Source: Macrocystis pyrifera
Taxonomy: Eukaryota; Sar; Phaeophyceae; Laminariales; Laminariaceae
Length of the DNA: 64,000 bases
Reading direction: 5' to 3'
Assembly (NCBI GenBank): GCA_031763025.1
Contig: JASSKH010000045.1
Span: 1 to 64,000, forward strand
In this document: in pieces, positions 24,081 through 34,318 of the stretch
Layout: every line of letters starts with the position of its first letter
How positions within the stretch are numbered: the stretch's first letter is position 1
Notes under the pieces: generated by a model
Seen by the model: only the letters and a program-made list of their open reading frames with translations
The model's database searches: none
Told to the model about the DNA's origin: nothing
Translations under genes and position numbers: made by a program

Positions 24081-24659
24081 GTTGTGCCGCTTAGCGGGCG
24101 GTAGCGCCGAGGGGTGGCTCTGCGCGGACAGGCTTGCTTGCGGTCAGTTCGGACCTCGTTGAGTATTCGCACGCCATGGCGAGCGGTAGAACACCGTGAA
24201 CACACTTCGTCGAAGCACGATTCGCAGAAGTTGGTCTGGTGTGTCGGAAGCGACAGGAGTAGAGCACGAAGAAGTTTAGGGTGGACGAAACAAGAGTTTA
24301 TCGCCAACATTGTGAGAGAATGCGGGAATAAGTAACTACTAAACAAATCTACATCGCGTTGAGAAACATGAATATGCGACTAACCAGAACGAGGTCCAAC
24401 ATATTTTTGTTCTCCTCAGGGGCACCTATGGAAGGGCTTAATTTGTCATCCTATATCTGTGTTGTGATACGTTCGATTCGGGCTACATCAAAACGTTCGG
24501 GTCCTATAAACAACCCCTGGCAATGTTTAGTGCCTTGACTTATGTACAATCTATAAGCTAAACACTACAATCAGACAGCTGAGAGGAGGCTCAATGCGTT
24601 TTTTTTTATCGCGTTATGTTTCGCCTATTGCTGTTGTATGTACGAACTAATGATTCTCT

Positions 24660-24853
24660 CCTCATCAGGGCAGTAATAAGTGTTCTCCGCAAAAGGAAAC
24701 GTTGGACATCTCGTCAAGAAACCCAAACCTCATAACACTGGGGCCCTCAACTCCAGCTTCGTTCGCCACAAAACAGGTGTTTAAAACTCGCAAAGACCCC
24801 GTGTGGAAGATCGCCCCCCTTGAGGTCCCTTTCAAGTTGATGGGGGCAGTCAA
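24660..24853 (-). pseudogene. Exon piece with a beta-helix (PbH1-like) repeat
   Basis: TSRGAIFHTGSLRVLNTCF followed by VANEAGVEGPSVMRFG and NVSFC fits the 'GGAI....L.V.NT.F..N.A..GGAV' repeat of pectin-lyase-like extracellular domains. A TGA follows shortly and no good donor was seen, so the piece may be decayed or the exon end misjudged. The same strand and the domain order place it upstream of the Cys-rich exons. Confidence 0.5.
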
Positions 24854-25379
24854 GCGTAGGGAAGGACTCTACCAAGCATTTGCGTAACGACCATTTTCCA
24901 CGATTTACGAGAGTTCAACGCGTGCGGTTTGCTATTCAATGCGGCAGGCTGGCACTCATTGTTATTAGTCAGGCATGCAGGTGTTTTGGCACCGCGAACT
25001 TTGAGTGATAAAAACTCAAAATATCCCAAGGTGCAGGCTGGTTCAAGCTAAACGCCCTACTTTCCCCCCGTCTAAAGTGAACGTTGTAGTTCAAGTCAGG
25101 GCCTGAACGTTTGCACACGCGTTGTACAAGCCGCTGCTAAATCGTTACGGAATGGATTTTATATATGTTTCTCCTGAAAATTATATGTTTTATGGGGTTG
25201 AGTTATTTTGACCTTCTGGAACCCCGATCTCCGGCGCAGGAAGAAGCAAAATTCGTACCAGGTATTTGGTAAGGTTTCTGCAGCGTTCATATAATTCGTG
25301 TGCAGACCTCGGGGGTTTGACACGAACAAACAACGTGAACACTTGGACGTGCGTGCGGAAAACGTATGCGAAGTACAAC

Positions 25380-25868
25380 TTACGCAGCTGCTACGTCGTA
25401 TATACTTCCGTAGTACTGGTGCAGGTGTTCCTGACACTGTCGTGTGCTGCGGCTATTGGAACGGCACATATGAAACCGAAGTGTTGTTCCTGTGTCCCCG
25501 GGGTCATCCCTGGCTTGTTGTGCGCTTGGAATCTCTGCCGGCGAGGTAGTACCTGTCGCCTGTTCCAGTCCAACTGGCGAGGCATCTGTCAATAAACCAT
25601 ATGACGAGGCTGAGAACGGTAACAGCATAGTCATGGCAATACAACAACCGCCAACGCAGTGGCTTAATGCAGTTAGAAGCTTGACCACTGCCGTAGATTT
25701 GTCACGTTCGTCATTCCCAATCGTCTTGTAATAGTAGGCTGTGGAAGCGTCTAGTGCATCGCTACCAACACCACGAAGCAGAAACTCATATAGAACGTTG
25801 CGTGCCCTTGACGAACCACGACGAATATCACACATCCCCGCCCAAGTACGACCACGAGTAGTACCCAT
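25380..25868 (-). CDS. Open frame of 162 residues, unassigned
   Basis: An ATG-started frame with one hydrophobic stretch (VVKLLTALSHCVGGCCIAMTMLLPFS). It is on the same strand as, and about 0.5 kb upstream of, the split membrane-protein gene, so it could contain a signal-peptide exon of that gene. No family resemblance was seen and the frame may be chance. Confidence 0.2.
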   Translation of the reverse strand: MGTTRGRTWAGMCDIRRGSSRARNVLYEFLLRGVGSDALDASTAYYYKTIGNDERDKSTAVVKLLTALSHCVGGCCIAMTMLLPFSASSYGLLTDASPVGLEQATGTTSPAEIPSAQQARDDPGDTGTTLRFHMCRSNSRSTRQCQEHLHQYYGSIYDVAAA

Positions 25869-26439
25869 AGCCAGTACGTAAACGCCCAGTCTGAGCCAGA
25901 AACCGCCTGTTGGGGTGCCGTCTATGCCGGTGCCGACTGCTCTCTCTCGTCAATCCCACCAACTCTAACTGCGACGTCACGGATAAAAGACAAGCTAACG
26001 GAGAACAGAGCTCGAATCAACTTCATCGACGGTAATAACAATAACAATAGAACAACTGCAGCATAATATCTTCTTCTCGCCGGCGAACGCTCAATATCGC
26101 TTCACAAGGAACTGCTCCTCACGTTTTCACGTAAATTGACGCAACGCCAGGTGCGGAAGTGTGCGACCCCACGCAATCCAAAGATACAATCACTCAGTCA
26201 CAGCTGGGTTCAACACCCCATACGCTCATACTTAACAATTCCACGCAGGACCGACTAGCTGTTGCGAGCAGGACCCAAGCCATTTCATATTAAAACGCGA
26301 AACGACGAAGGACTGGAAGGGAAGATGCTCTCCTTCTCGGCGACCGCGTCGTATCGCTTCAGGTTTGCAACTGTCCCTTGTAGCGGCTGGTCAGCTCCTT
26401 CCAGCTGTGGTCGATCGAGACCACGATCATCGCGTCCGA

Positions 26440-26920
26440 CCGGCAGCGCGGCGCACGGGCAAGGCTACGGAGCGAGCGAGCGGTGGACGCGCCAGGCTTC
26501 GCAGCGACGAAACGGCGCACGGGCAACGCTTGGAATTGAGCGAGCGGTGTGCGTGCACGACGTCGGCGCGAGAGAGCGGCGCACGGTCAAGGATTCTGAA
26601 CGACGGAGCGGCGCACGGGCAGGGCATCGGAGCGAGGGAGCGGCGCATGTACAAGGCCGGGGAGCGAGGAAACGGCCCACGGGCGAGGCTGCCGAACGAA
26701 GACACGGTACATGGGCAAGGCGTCGGAGCGAGGGAGGGACGCACGGGTAAGGTGTTGCAGCGAGAGAGCAGCGCACGGGTAAGGAGTCGCAGCGAGGGAG
26801 TGGCGAACGGGCAAAGTTTTATAGCGAAGGAGCGGCGTACGGGCACGGCGTACGAGCGAAAGAGTGGCGTACGGGCAAGCGAGGCAGAGAGAGAATGGTG
26901 TACGGGCAAGCGAGGGATCC
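26440..26920. repeat. 32-bp GC-rich minisatellite, about 14 degenerate units
   Basis: The unit is close to GAGCGGCGCACGGGCAAGGC followed by RTCGGAGCGAGG. It repeats every 32 bp with substitutions, most clearly from 26572 to 26880. Units are contiguous without unique spacers, so this is not a CRISPR array. Long frames on both strands are a by-product of the period. Confidence 0.85.
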
Positions 26921-27925
26921 GCTCGCTGGGCTTGATGCTCGATGTCGCTTCAGCGTATCAACTGCTCCAGCTGAAGCTGGATCAGCTTCTCCCGGTCCTC
27001 GTCGCGGTAGCGTACTCGCCAGTAGCGGTCTCTGTAGTCGTACACCGGTCTCTGTGGTCTGAGACCGACACCAAAGTCATTTTATATAGCAACATCTACC
27101 GGGGCCAAGGCTGACCCACATGGGAGTCGATCCATTATCTTCACGTGAGGGATACCGTGTTGGTGAGTATCTGAGCCTGTTGGTTGATGTCGAGTGGCTT
27201 CATTTTGTCGCAGGATTCCGACGACCGCGTCACTTCCCCCCATTACTGACATCAAAACGAACGCGGAAGGGAAAGGAAGGAACAATCATAACCGGAAGGC
27301 CTAGGCGTTAGATCCAAGATCAAAGACATATGTAAGGGCAATATGCTCCTCGGTGTGTCCTTCACCTTCCAACAAATAAGGGAAAATAACCCTAAGAACA
27401 AAATAACAAGGATCGACACGCACGCACAGCGGACACGAGTCGGGAGTAAAGCCCCCGGGCACATGCGGCGGAATATGGGCGTCCGCAAAAGCGCAGTCGG
27501 ATGCACGGGCATGTGGGGTTCTATACACGTGCAAGCCCCGTAGCAAGGTACAGGCCTAGAGGAACCTGGTTACCGTCTCCATTCAGCATGGAAGACAGCC
27601 GCACCGGTCCCAATAAGCACATACTTAACCGTTTTGGGCGTCCACCCTGTTCCAACAAGGCAACAAATGATCATCCAGACAAAGCAGAAACCGAAACAGA
27701 GAAAAACCTAAACCAAAGCAAATGCAAGTAAAGCCCGTGGCAAGGCACAGACCGATAGAGGTGTGGTTGCCGTCTCCTTTTGGTATGGGGGGCAGCAACA
27801 AGGGTTCCAATAGGGACAGACCCACCCTTCTGGGCATCTATCCTCTCTCTCCGAGAAACAAAACGAAAGTCCAACAAGCGAACAAACATAAAGAAACGGA
27901 AACAAACAAGAACAAACGCACACGT
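26921..27925. other. No gene recognised
   Basis: Only short frames without domains. Two similar stretches mentioning GTAYAGGCCTAGAGGNACCTGGTTACCGTCTCC-type sequence (about 27525-27580 and 27725-27785) look like diverged copies of one unidentified repeat. Confidence 0.4.
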
Positions 27926-27948
27926 AGGGTTAGGGTTAGGGTTAGGGT
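27926..27948 (+). repeat. Telomere-like TTAGGG tract at the edge of a satellite array
   Basis: GTAGGG followed by three GTTAGGG-type units directly precedes the satellite word TTGTACATCGCC. The other edge of the array (about 29064-29094) carries degenerate CCSTAACC/CCCCAACC units at the same satellite position. Confidence 0.85.
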
Positions 27949-28780
27949 TGTACATCGCCTCACGCAAAATGCATACGTTAATGTTACGATCTTCTTCGCA
28001 CCAAGAGTTGTATTGCCCATACAAACATCCTCCCAAACTTATACAGGGCGCTCTGGTGCCGTTTACGAAAAATGGGCTATCCACTGGGGCGCCGAAGGCG
28101 CCTCTACTGTACTACCAGCACACTCCCATCCAGGCACCAAAATGCAGACTTGTACATCGCCTCACGCCAAATCCATACATTAATGTCAGGATCATTTTCG
28201 CACCAAGACTGCTATGAACTATACAAACATCCTCCCCAACATATACAGGGCGCTCTGGTGCCGTTTACGAGAATGGGCTACCCACTGGGCGCCGAAGGCG
28301 CCTCTACTGTACTACCAGCGCACTCCCATCCAGGCACCAAAATGCAGATGCAGACAATGCAGATGCAGACCTGTACATCGCCTCACGCAAAATCCATTCA
28401 TTAATGTTAGGATATTTTTCGCGGCATGATTGATATTGCCCATACAAACATCCTCCTAAAATAATTATGCAAGTCGCTCTGGCGCCGTTTGCGAGATATG
28501 GACTATCCACTCGACATCGACGGCGACCTTACCATACTACCATCGCACTCCCATCCTGGGGACAAAATACAGATTTGTACCATCGCCTCACGCAAACTCC
28601 ATATATTAATGTTAGGATTATCTTCGCACCAAGATTGATATTGCCCATACAAACATCCTCCCAAAATTATACAGGTCGCGCTGGTGCCGTTTGTGATAAA
28701 TGGGCCGTCCACTCGGCACCGAAGGCGACCTTACCGTACTACCAGCGCACTCCCATCCTGGCGACAAAATATAGACTTTG
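27949..28780 (+). repeat. Satellite of about 203 bp, direct units
   Basis: The word GTACATCGCCTCACGC recurs at about 27949, 28152, 28373 and, with one extra base, 28576. This gives spacings of 203, 221 and 203 bp; the 221-bp unit has an extra ATGCAGATGCAGAC-type duplication. Each unit also holds ATTAATGTTAGGATN, CATACAAACATCCTCC and GGCGCCTCTACTGTACTACC. No coding capacity. Confidence 0.9.
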
Positions 28781-29064
28781 GGAGGATGTTTGCATGGGCA
28801 ATACCAACCTTGGGGCGAAGAATTTCTTAACATTAATGTATGGAGTTTGCGTGAGGCGATGTAACAAGTCTGTATTTAGTCGCCAGGATGGGAGTGTGCT
28901 GGTAGTACAGTAGAGGCGCCTTCGGCGCCCCAGTGGATGGCCCATTTCTCGCAAACGGCACCAAAGCGACCTGTATAATTTTGGGAGGATGTGTTTATGG
29001 GCAATATCAATCTTGGTGCGAAATCGATCCTAACATTAATGTATGGAGTTTGCGTGAGGCGATG
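28781..29064 (-). repeat. Same satellite in inverted orientation
   Basis: From the junction TAGACTTTGGGAGGATGTTTG the units run on the opposite strand (GGAGGATGTTTG, ACATTAATGTATGGA, TTTGCGTGAGGCGATG). The whole 27949-29064 array is therefore an inverted repeat with the switch near 28780. Confidence 0.88.
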
Positions 29065-29240
29065 TTCAACCGTAACCATAACCCCAACCCCAACTAGACA
29101 AGGTTGCAATCAATTCCTGGCTGAGGACCTGCTCTCGACTCTTTTTCTTCCTTGCTCCGTTATCTCGTGATCTAAGGTCGTTACGTCACGGAACAACCTG
29201 GGTACAGAACTATGAAAAATTAAGCCAGATACACAATGTC

Positions 29241-29780
29241 ATGGAGGATTGCTGTAATTCACGACAGCAATCGGATCCACACATGTTGGGTAGCTTCCCA
29301 TGTGAGAATCTCGTCTCTGCTCTTGCTAAAAGGGCTACCCCTACTCACCGTACCACATCTCAAGGTAAAACTGACACGGGACCTACTGCTGCATTGCATG
29401 AGAAGAATCCCCATTTGAGAGTATTCCTTGGGAGTGACTTCAATAGTAGCTATTTCGCAGGTGTGCTATTGTTCAGTCACCCGGTCGGGGACTGGAAGGC
29501 GGTGGCGTATTGTAAGAGGTTAATGATCAATGAATACAGTAGCAGTCTTTCGGCAGATGTGTTGCTTCTAACTTGGTATTGCCATTGGGGCGTAGGTGCC
29601 GAGTTATACCCGTACATAGTGTTGTATTTAGGACAGAGGTTGACCATCCAAACGAGGGTTAACATAAGCAACACGAAAGTCGGCAGTGATGCGCCCATAC
29701 TCCGGAGTGTTGATATTTTTATGTTGACGGTGGGAGTGGCGGAGAAAAACGTATATAAACAGATACGTTGGCTACAATGA
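29241..29780 (+). CDS. Open frame of 179 residues, unassigned
   Basis: ATG-started and uninterrupted, in a region with average composition, so longer than most chance frames here. It has hydrophobic stretches (SSYFAGVLLFSHPVG, LSADVLLLTWYCHWGVG) but no motif I recognise. It lies between the satellite array and a MITE. It could be a transposon remnant or chance. Confidence 0.25.
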   Translation: MEDCCNSRQQSDPHMLGSFPCENLVSALAKRATPTHRTTSQGKTDTGPTAALHEKNPHLRVFLGSDFNSSYFAGVLLFSHPVGDWKAVAYCKRLMINEYSSSLSADVLLLTWYCHWGVGAELYPYIVLYLGQRLTIQTRVNISNTKVGSDAPILRSVDIFMLTVGVAEKNVYKQIRWLQ

Positions 29781-29972
29781 ATGATCACCCATACGTTGAG
29801 GGGGTTAGGGTTACTTCGCTGTAGGTGACAGGTGTACCATATGTCTATTCTTCACGTTGTACCGGTCTTTCTACCCCAGCACATCCAACACATCAAACGT
29901 ATGCATGTGCTGGTTTTTCATCATAGAAAGATGCAAGCCTTGTGGTCACAAACTATGAGACAGAACAACTAT

Positions 29973-30075
29973 TACGGGAGACCATGGTAATTAGGACCAA
30001 ATATTGTAAGTAAAAATAGTTAAATATATAGGTTTTTATGTATACCATAGGTCCTATTAACTATGGACCCCCGTA
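29973..30075. mobile_element. 103-bp palindromic MITE, copy 2
   Basis: Same length and core as the copy at 9113-9215. The right terminal repeat matches (GTCCTATTAACTATGGAC), while the left one has diverged (TACGGGAGACCATGGTAATT), so it is an older or less constrained copy. TA at both edges. Confidence 0.85.
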
Positions 30076-30489
30076 ATACCAGTGCATCGTAAATTATGTG
30101 AGGATATTAGACGTTGTTAGGTGAACCCAAGTACCACGGTACTGGATACGAAATATAGAGCGTAAACAAGTCGGCTGACCAAATACATTGAAGGAGACGA
30201 CCAGTAGGAAACAAAAAAATTACAAAATCCACCGCCGAGAGAAGAGCAAGCGGAGGTGCGGATTACCCTGTTCCTGAATTGCGTCTGTCGATACTGCCAG
30301 TAGCTGATGTGTGCACGGTGAACACGATTAACAAAGAGAACGTTCTGAGCCGTTAGTGAATGCAAGAAAGTTTCGATGAAGGCTTTAGTGAACACCTACT
30401 CAATTCGATGAAGGCAGGGGGCTAAGAAAATACAACCTTCCAGAATACTGTCAGGGACGTGTTCGGGAGACGTGTCGAAGTAAAAAATG

Positions 30490-30730
30490 ATGCGGGATTA
30501 AATAATCGTTCCGATGACGGGCAGTCAATTCTATGGGGCTAAGAACGTGCAAAAATTGGCTAAAAATGTCAGGATTCTTGTAAATTTGCATCAACTATCT
30601 AACAACTACAAAATACGGATCATGGTTGCAAACTCCCTAGCTTTAGGTTCAAGTTGTATGTATATGTTGCCGGAACGCCTACGCGCGGGTACTTGACGAG
30701 GAATTCCTGGGGGTGTTGGCGCCCTCTTAA
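30490..30730 (-). mobile_element. Truncated, diverged copy of the TTAA-flanked element
   Basis: Read on the minus strand from the TTAA at 30727-30730 it begins GAGGGCGCCAACACCCCCAG, then AAGTACCCGCGCGTAGGCG and CGGCAACATATACATAC. The remainder parallels the first ~230 bp of the two longer copies at 31510 and 45225. The distal end could not be found. Confidence 0.7.
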
Positions 30731-31509
30731 TATGGGTTCCAATGCTCACGCTGTATGTACGTTGCACGCAAGATCAATGGGTATGGTCGAACAATGTGGG
30801 GTCGTCATCAAAACTCTAAAGCTCAGCCTGCGGTGCGCTCTGAAGGCCTGATGCAAACCGTGGTAAAGGGGGAAACGACCCAAAGTACCCAGACCTACAA
30901 TTTTACAATGGTCGAAATGAAGCCATTTCGTTCTCAAGCCAAGGGAGCATTCGATTGCAGAAAACCAAGGAGGGAGTTATGCCGAACAGGTTTCGTTGAT
31001 AAACGGAGTTTTAGAATACATCATGTATCTGGTAGACGCGTGCGTGTGTATCAGTCGAGTGCTTCACATTCATGGCGATAGCACAACGGAACAAAACTCC
31101 ACAACCGTTGCAGCCGGCACGTAGGCCCACTTGCACACGACCAGGGAGGGCAATACCGCAGTGTCCGCCGAAGAGAGAAGTTGGGCGTTTCGGGTGTCGC
31201 AGGAGATGAGAGAAACGGCACATACAGATGACTGTGATGTCGGTTTATTTGTAGAGAGACGAACGCCAACTCCCACTACGCACACTTTCCTCGCACAATC
31301 CGACTCTGAAGTAGTAATCTGTCAGGCGAGCTTCACACACCCGAGCTCGCGTTCGCCCCATGCCACGGTGGTCATCGGCGTGCTGACCCGTCGTACCCAA
31401 TAATATCTAGTTTAACAGGAACGAGAGTCATTGGGCCTCTGGCATTTCTGTCAATTTCATTATTGAGACGTCCAAGTTCTCTCTCGTGAAAATATTAATA
31501 GCACCCGGC
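30731..31509. other. No gene recognised
   Basis: Short frames only, no domain or repeat identified. Confidence 0.4.
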
Positions 31510-32376
31510 TTAAGGGGACGCTGGCACGCTCAGGAATGCGTCGACAAGTACCCGCGCGTATGCATGTCGGCAACATATACATACGACTTGGAATTAGAGT
31601 GATTTTCAACCAAGATCCGTATTTCGTGGTTGTAGAATGGTTCACGCAAATATACGCGAATCCCGAGATTATTAGCCCATTTTGGCACTTTGTTTGGGCC
31701 CAACAACTTACTACCCATCATGGGAACGTAGTTTTGCTCCCAATGTCATCGTCGACGACGACTCCATAAGAGATATATCATCCGCCTGGAGAACAGAATC
31801 TTCTAGTGAAGGCCATCTCTTCGCCGATGATGTAGCCATTATGCAATCCCTTGCGGGAAATGAAACATTTTAGCGTTTTTGCGAGCTTTTTTGTGCTACT
31901 CGCTCCCAACTTCGAATACACGAAAGCACCTCGTGAGTCGTTTCTCGCTGCCTGCCATCTGGCGGACCCGACGCCCGCACAGGCTCCAACACGAGCATCC
32001 CTCATTGTTACGGGCTGTAGTTTCCTGTGAGGAGCTGAAGCTGTCCACAAGTGAAGTGCAAACGATCAGTTGGGGGTTGGTTTTTGCCTCATTTTGTGCA
32101 CTCCACGTTTTCGATCAATCTCGACCACAGGAGCACTTCTTAGTCGGGGTGTAGACCTCTGTTGAGAAGTTACGGGGGATCAGTCTCGAGAGAAGCAAAA
32201 GCTGCTGGGATGAACCCCTGACAAGCCACCGTCGCTCTCCGGTAAGCACGAACCAACCGAAGTTCTAAACGCAGCGTGTTAAGATGACGATGTTTTCAGT
32301 TTCGAAGAAACATCTAGGGTCGGAGTGACCGGAAACCCGGGGACCAAGGGACGCTTGGGTCCCAGCGTCCCCTTGA
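31510..32376 (+). mobile_element. Non-autonomous TTAA-flanked DNA transposon, copy 1
   Basis: It begins TTAAGGGGACGCTGGCAC and ends with the inverse, CCCAGCGTCCCCTTGA, so terminal inverted repeats GGGGACGCTGG are flanked by TTAA or a near match. A TTAA target is the hallmark of piggyBac-type elements, so that superfamily is inferred. No transposase is encoded. Internal sequence (GCAACATATACATACGACT, AACCAAGATCCGTATTTCG, AAACGCAGCGTGTT) is shared with the copy at 45225-46103. Confidence 0.82.
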
Positions 32377-32381
32377 CCCTT

Positions 32382-32460
32382 TTAGTACCGCAGTCCTTTT
32401 TTGGGGACAAATCACTTGGAATTAGACTGGTTTGTCCCCAAATCGGGACTGCGGTACTAT
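32382..32460. mobile_element. Small palindromic MITE (about 77 bp)
   Basis: TAGTACCGCAGTCC plus GGGGACAAA at the left is repeated inverted at the right (TTTGTCCCC, GGGACTGCGGTACTA). The loop is short and there is a TA at both edges. It would fold into a near-perfect hairpin. It sits 6 bp beyond the end of the TTAA element. Confidence 0.78.
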
Positions 32461-33760
32461 AGGGGTTAACAACATTCTACTTGAAACTCGCACCCCCAAT
32501 GAATTTTGATGCATATGTGTCCAAGGAGACTCTAGCACCTATATAATGGATGTGATAAGGAGCAGTCTTACAAGAGTAATGTGTTTTCCGGAATCTGCAA
32601 TGATATCTTCAGTTGAATTTGGGTTTTCGTCTCATTAGTCGGTAAAAGAATCACCGAACAGGCATTTTGAGATGAAATTCGAGAACACGAAAATCAACTA
32701 CAGGAGAAGAGTCTCGTTGGACTTCCTCGGTCATGTCTGATATGTTATTCAATTTTTCGAGTTTGTACAAGTCGCCGTGGCGAGGACCCAAACACGCTTG
32801 TCCGAAGGAGATATGCTGATATCAAATCAAATATAATTGAATAATATTCCATTAATAGAATTACGAAAGAACAACTCCTCGTTCGTACGGACCTTTGAGT
32901 TTTTGTTCTGGAAATATGTACCTTTTTATTTTCCTTTCGTCAACATGTTCAGTATTACCGCCTTGTCTGTGTTGGTGGGTGGCACCACGGATGTGTTGCC
33001 CACTCGCAAGCCAGAGCAACAACAACAGCGAACGCCATCCCAGCGGGGAAATTAACAACTGGTGTGTAAGGGGGGTACGCCGCAAACGTGTGGTGTATCG
33101 GCGGGCATACAAAGGCAGAACCAACGGTGATCTGGGCGCTTCTTACTCTGGCTACAGTTAACCGACAAACATCGTTCACAGCAGTCGTATAAGAGCCTTG
33201 TTCCACGAGACGGCCTTGACTCATGTGCTCTTCTATTAGCAATCTCCATATCATGTCCCGGAGTATGGGGCCCAAGCATCAAAGACGTACGCAGACCCAC
33301 GGTCGTAGCTGTTTTTCTTAAGGGGATATCATTAACAACACCTACGTAGTACCCTCAAATGTTTTTTCCTAGCTGCGTGTTCGTCTTGCAGCGGTTCTGT
33401 ATTGTCTGATACAATATGATAATCTACTTCCATTGGGTTGACAAATGTGACGCTCTCACACCTATCGGCGACCGCAACGCCGACTCGGAAATACAGTCAA
33501 ACGCTTGATTCACGGAAGCTGTCTCCGTCCTAAGATCCACCTTAAATATCGGCGAGTCCCATCGTATTCAAAAACAATCTCTTGAAATAAATAGATGTAC
33601 AGCTATGGCTGTACCCAAACAAAAAACAATCCAAACCCGACGTCTTATACTACGATTTACTGTATCGGGGACAACTTGGTGCTGACCGTTTTCCGCAGTA
33701 CTACTGAAACTGACAGCTTCAGCGAAAATATAGATGCAAGTTTCGAGACCATCTGTATGT
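32461..33760. other. No gene recognised
   Basis: Mostly A/T-rich single-copy-looking DNA with short frames; no element or exon identified. Confidence 0.4.
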
Positions 33761-33761
33761 G

Positions 33762-34318
33762 GTCACCTGGATGGGAGTGCGCTGGCAGTACGGTAAAGGC
33801 GCCTTCGGCGCCGAGTGGATGGTAAATTTCTCGCAAACGGCACCAGAGCGACAAGTATAATGTTAAGAGGATGTTTGTATGGACAATAGAAGTCTTGGTG
33901 CGAAAATGATCCTAACATTAATGCATGGATTTTGCGTGAGGCGATGTACAACCCTAACCCTAACCCCAACCCTAACCCTGCGCCCCAGTGGATGGTCCAT
34001 TTCTCGCAAACGGCACCAAAGCGAGCTGTACGATTTTAGGAGAATGTTGGCATGGGCCATAGCAATCTTGGTACCAAAACGATCCTAACATTAATGTATG
34101 GATTTTGCGTGAGGCGATGTGCAAGTCTGCATTTTGGTGCCTGGATGGGAGTGTGCTGGTAGTACAGTAGAGGCGTAGGCGCCCCAGTGGATAGCCCATT
34201 TCTCGTAAATGGCACCAGAACGACCTGTATAATTTTAGGAGGATGTTGGTATGGGCCATAGCAGTCTTGGCGACAAAACGATCCTAACATTAATGTATGG
34301 ATTTTGCGTGAGGCGATA
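33762..34318 (-). repeat. Second array of the ~203-bp satellite, interrupted by a telomere-like tract
   Basis: Three units with the same words as the 28-kb array (GGATGGGAGTGCGCTGG, AGGATGTTTGTATGG, TTTGCGTGAGGCGATG). At about 33951-33978 the unit breaks after GGCGATGTACAA and continues as CCCTAACCCTAACCCCAACC before resuming at GCGCCCCAGTGGATG, that is, at the same satellite position as in the other array. Confidence 0.88.

Larger units (their letters stand above)
13770..24853 (-). pseudogene. Cysteine-rich, PbH1-repeat, multi-membrane-span protein gene, split by a copia element
   Basis: Recognisable pieces in gene order are: a parallel-beta-helix-like piece (24853-24660), a cysteine-rich piece with GYYRISNKSLEIRQC (about 24080-23941), a cysteine-rich and first membrane piece (23618-23323), and a membrane exon (22632-22449) that continues directly at 14535-13770 once the retrotransposon is removed. 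The order (beta-helix repeats, Cys-rich region, several membrane spans with YSPVSYKIFQTFGC and YLRADYS) matches a large stramenopile family often annotated as polymorphic-outer-membrane-like. Function is unknown. The copy looks dead: a frameshift near 22503-22507, the 7.9-kb insertion, and a TAG at 14149-14151 inside the conserved (Y)YYEVVECGRR block. The 5' and 3' ends of the gene are not resolved. Confidence 0.72.

Noticed and set aside
26440-26920. 32-bp repeats resembling a CRISPR array
   Set aside because: Units are contiguous and degenerate throughout, with no unique spacers and no cas genes; the context is eukaryotic.
31790-31873. FADDVAIM, resembling the reverse transcriptase active site
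   Set aside because: It is inside the TTAA-flanked element, the second copy of which does not preserve it, and no other RT motif is nearby; chance.
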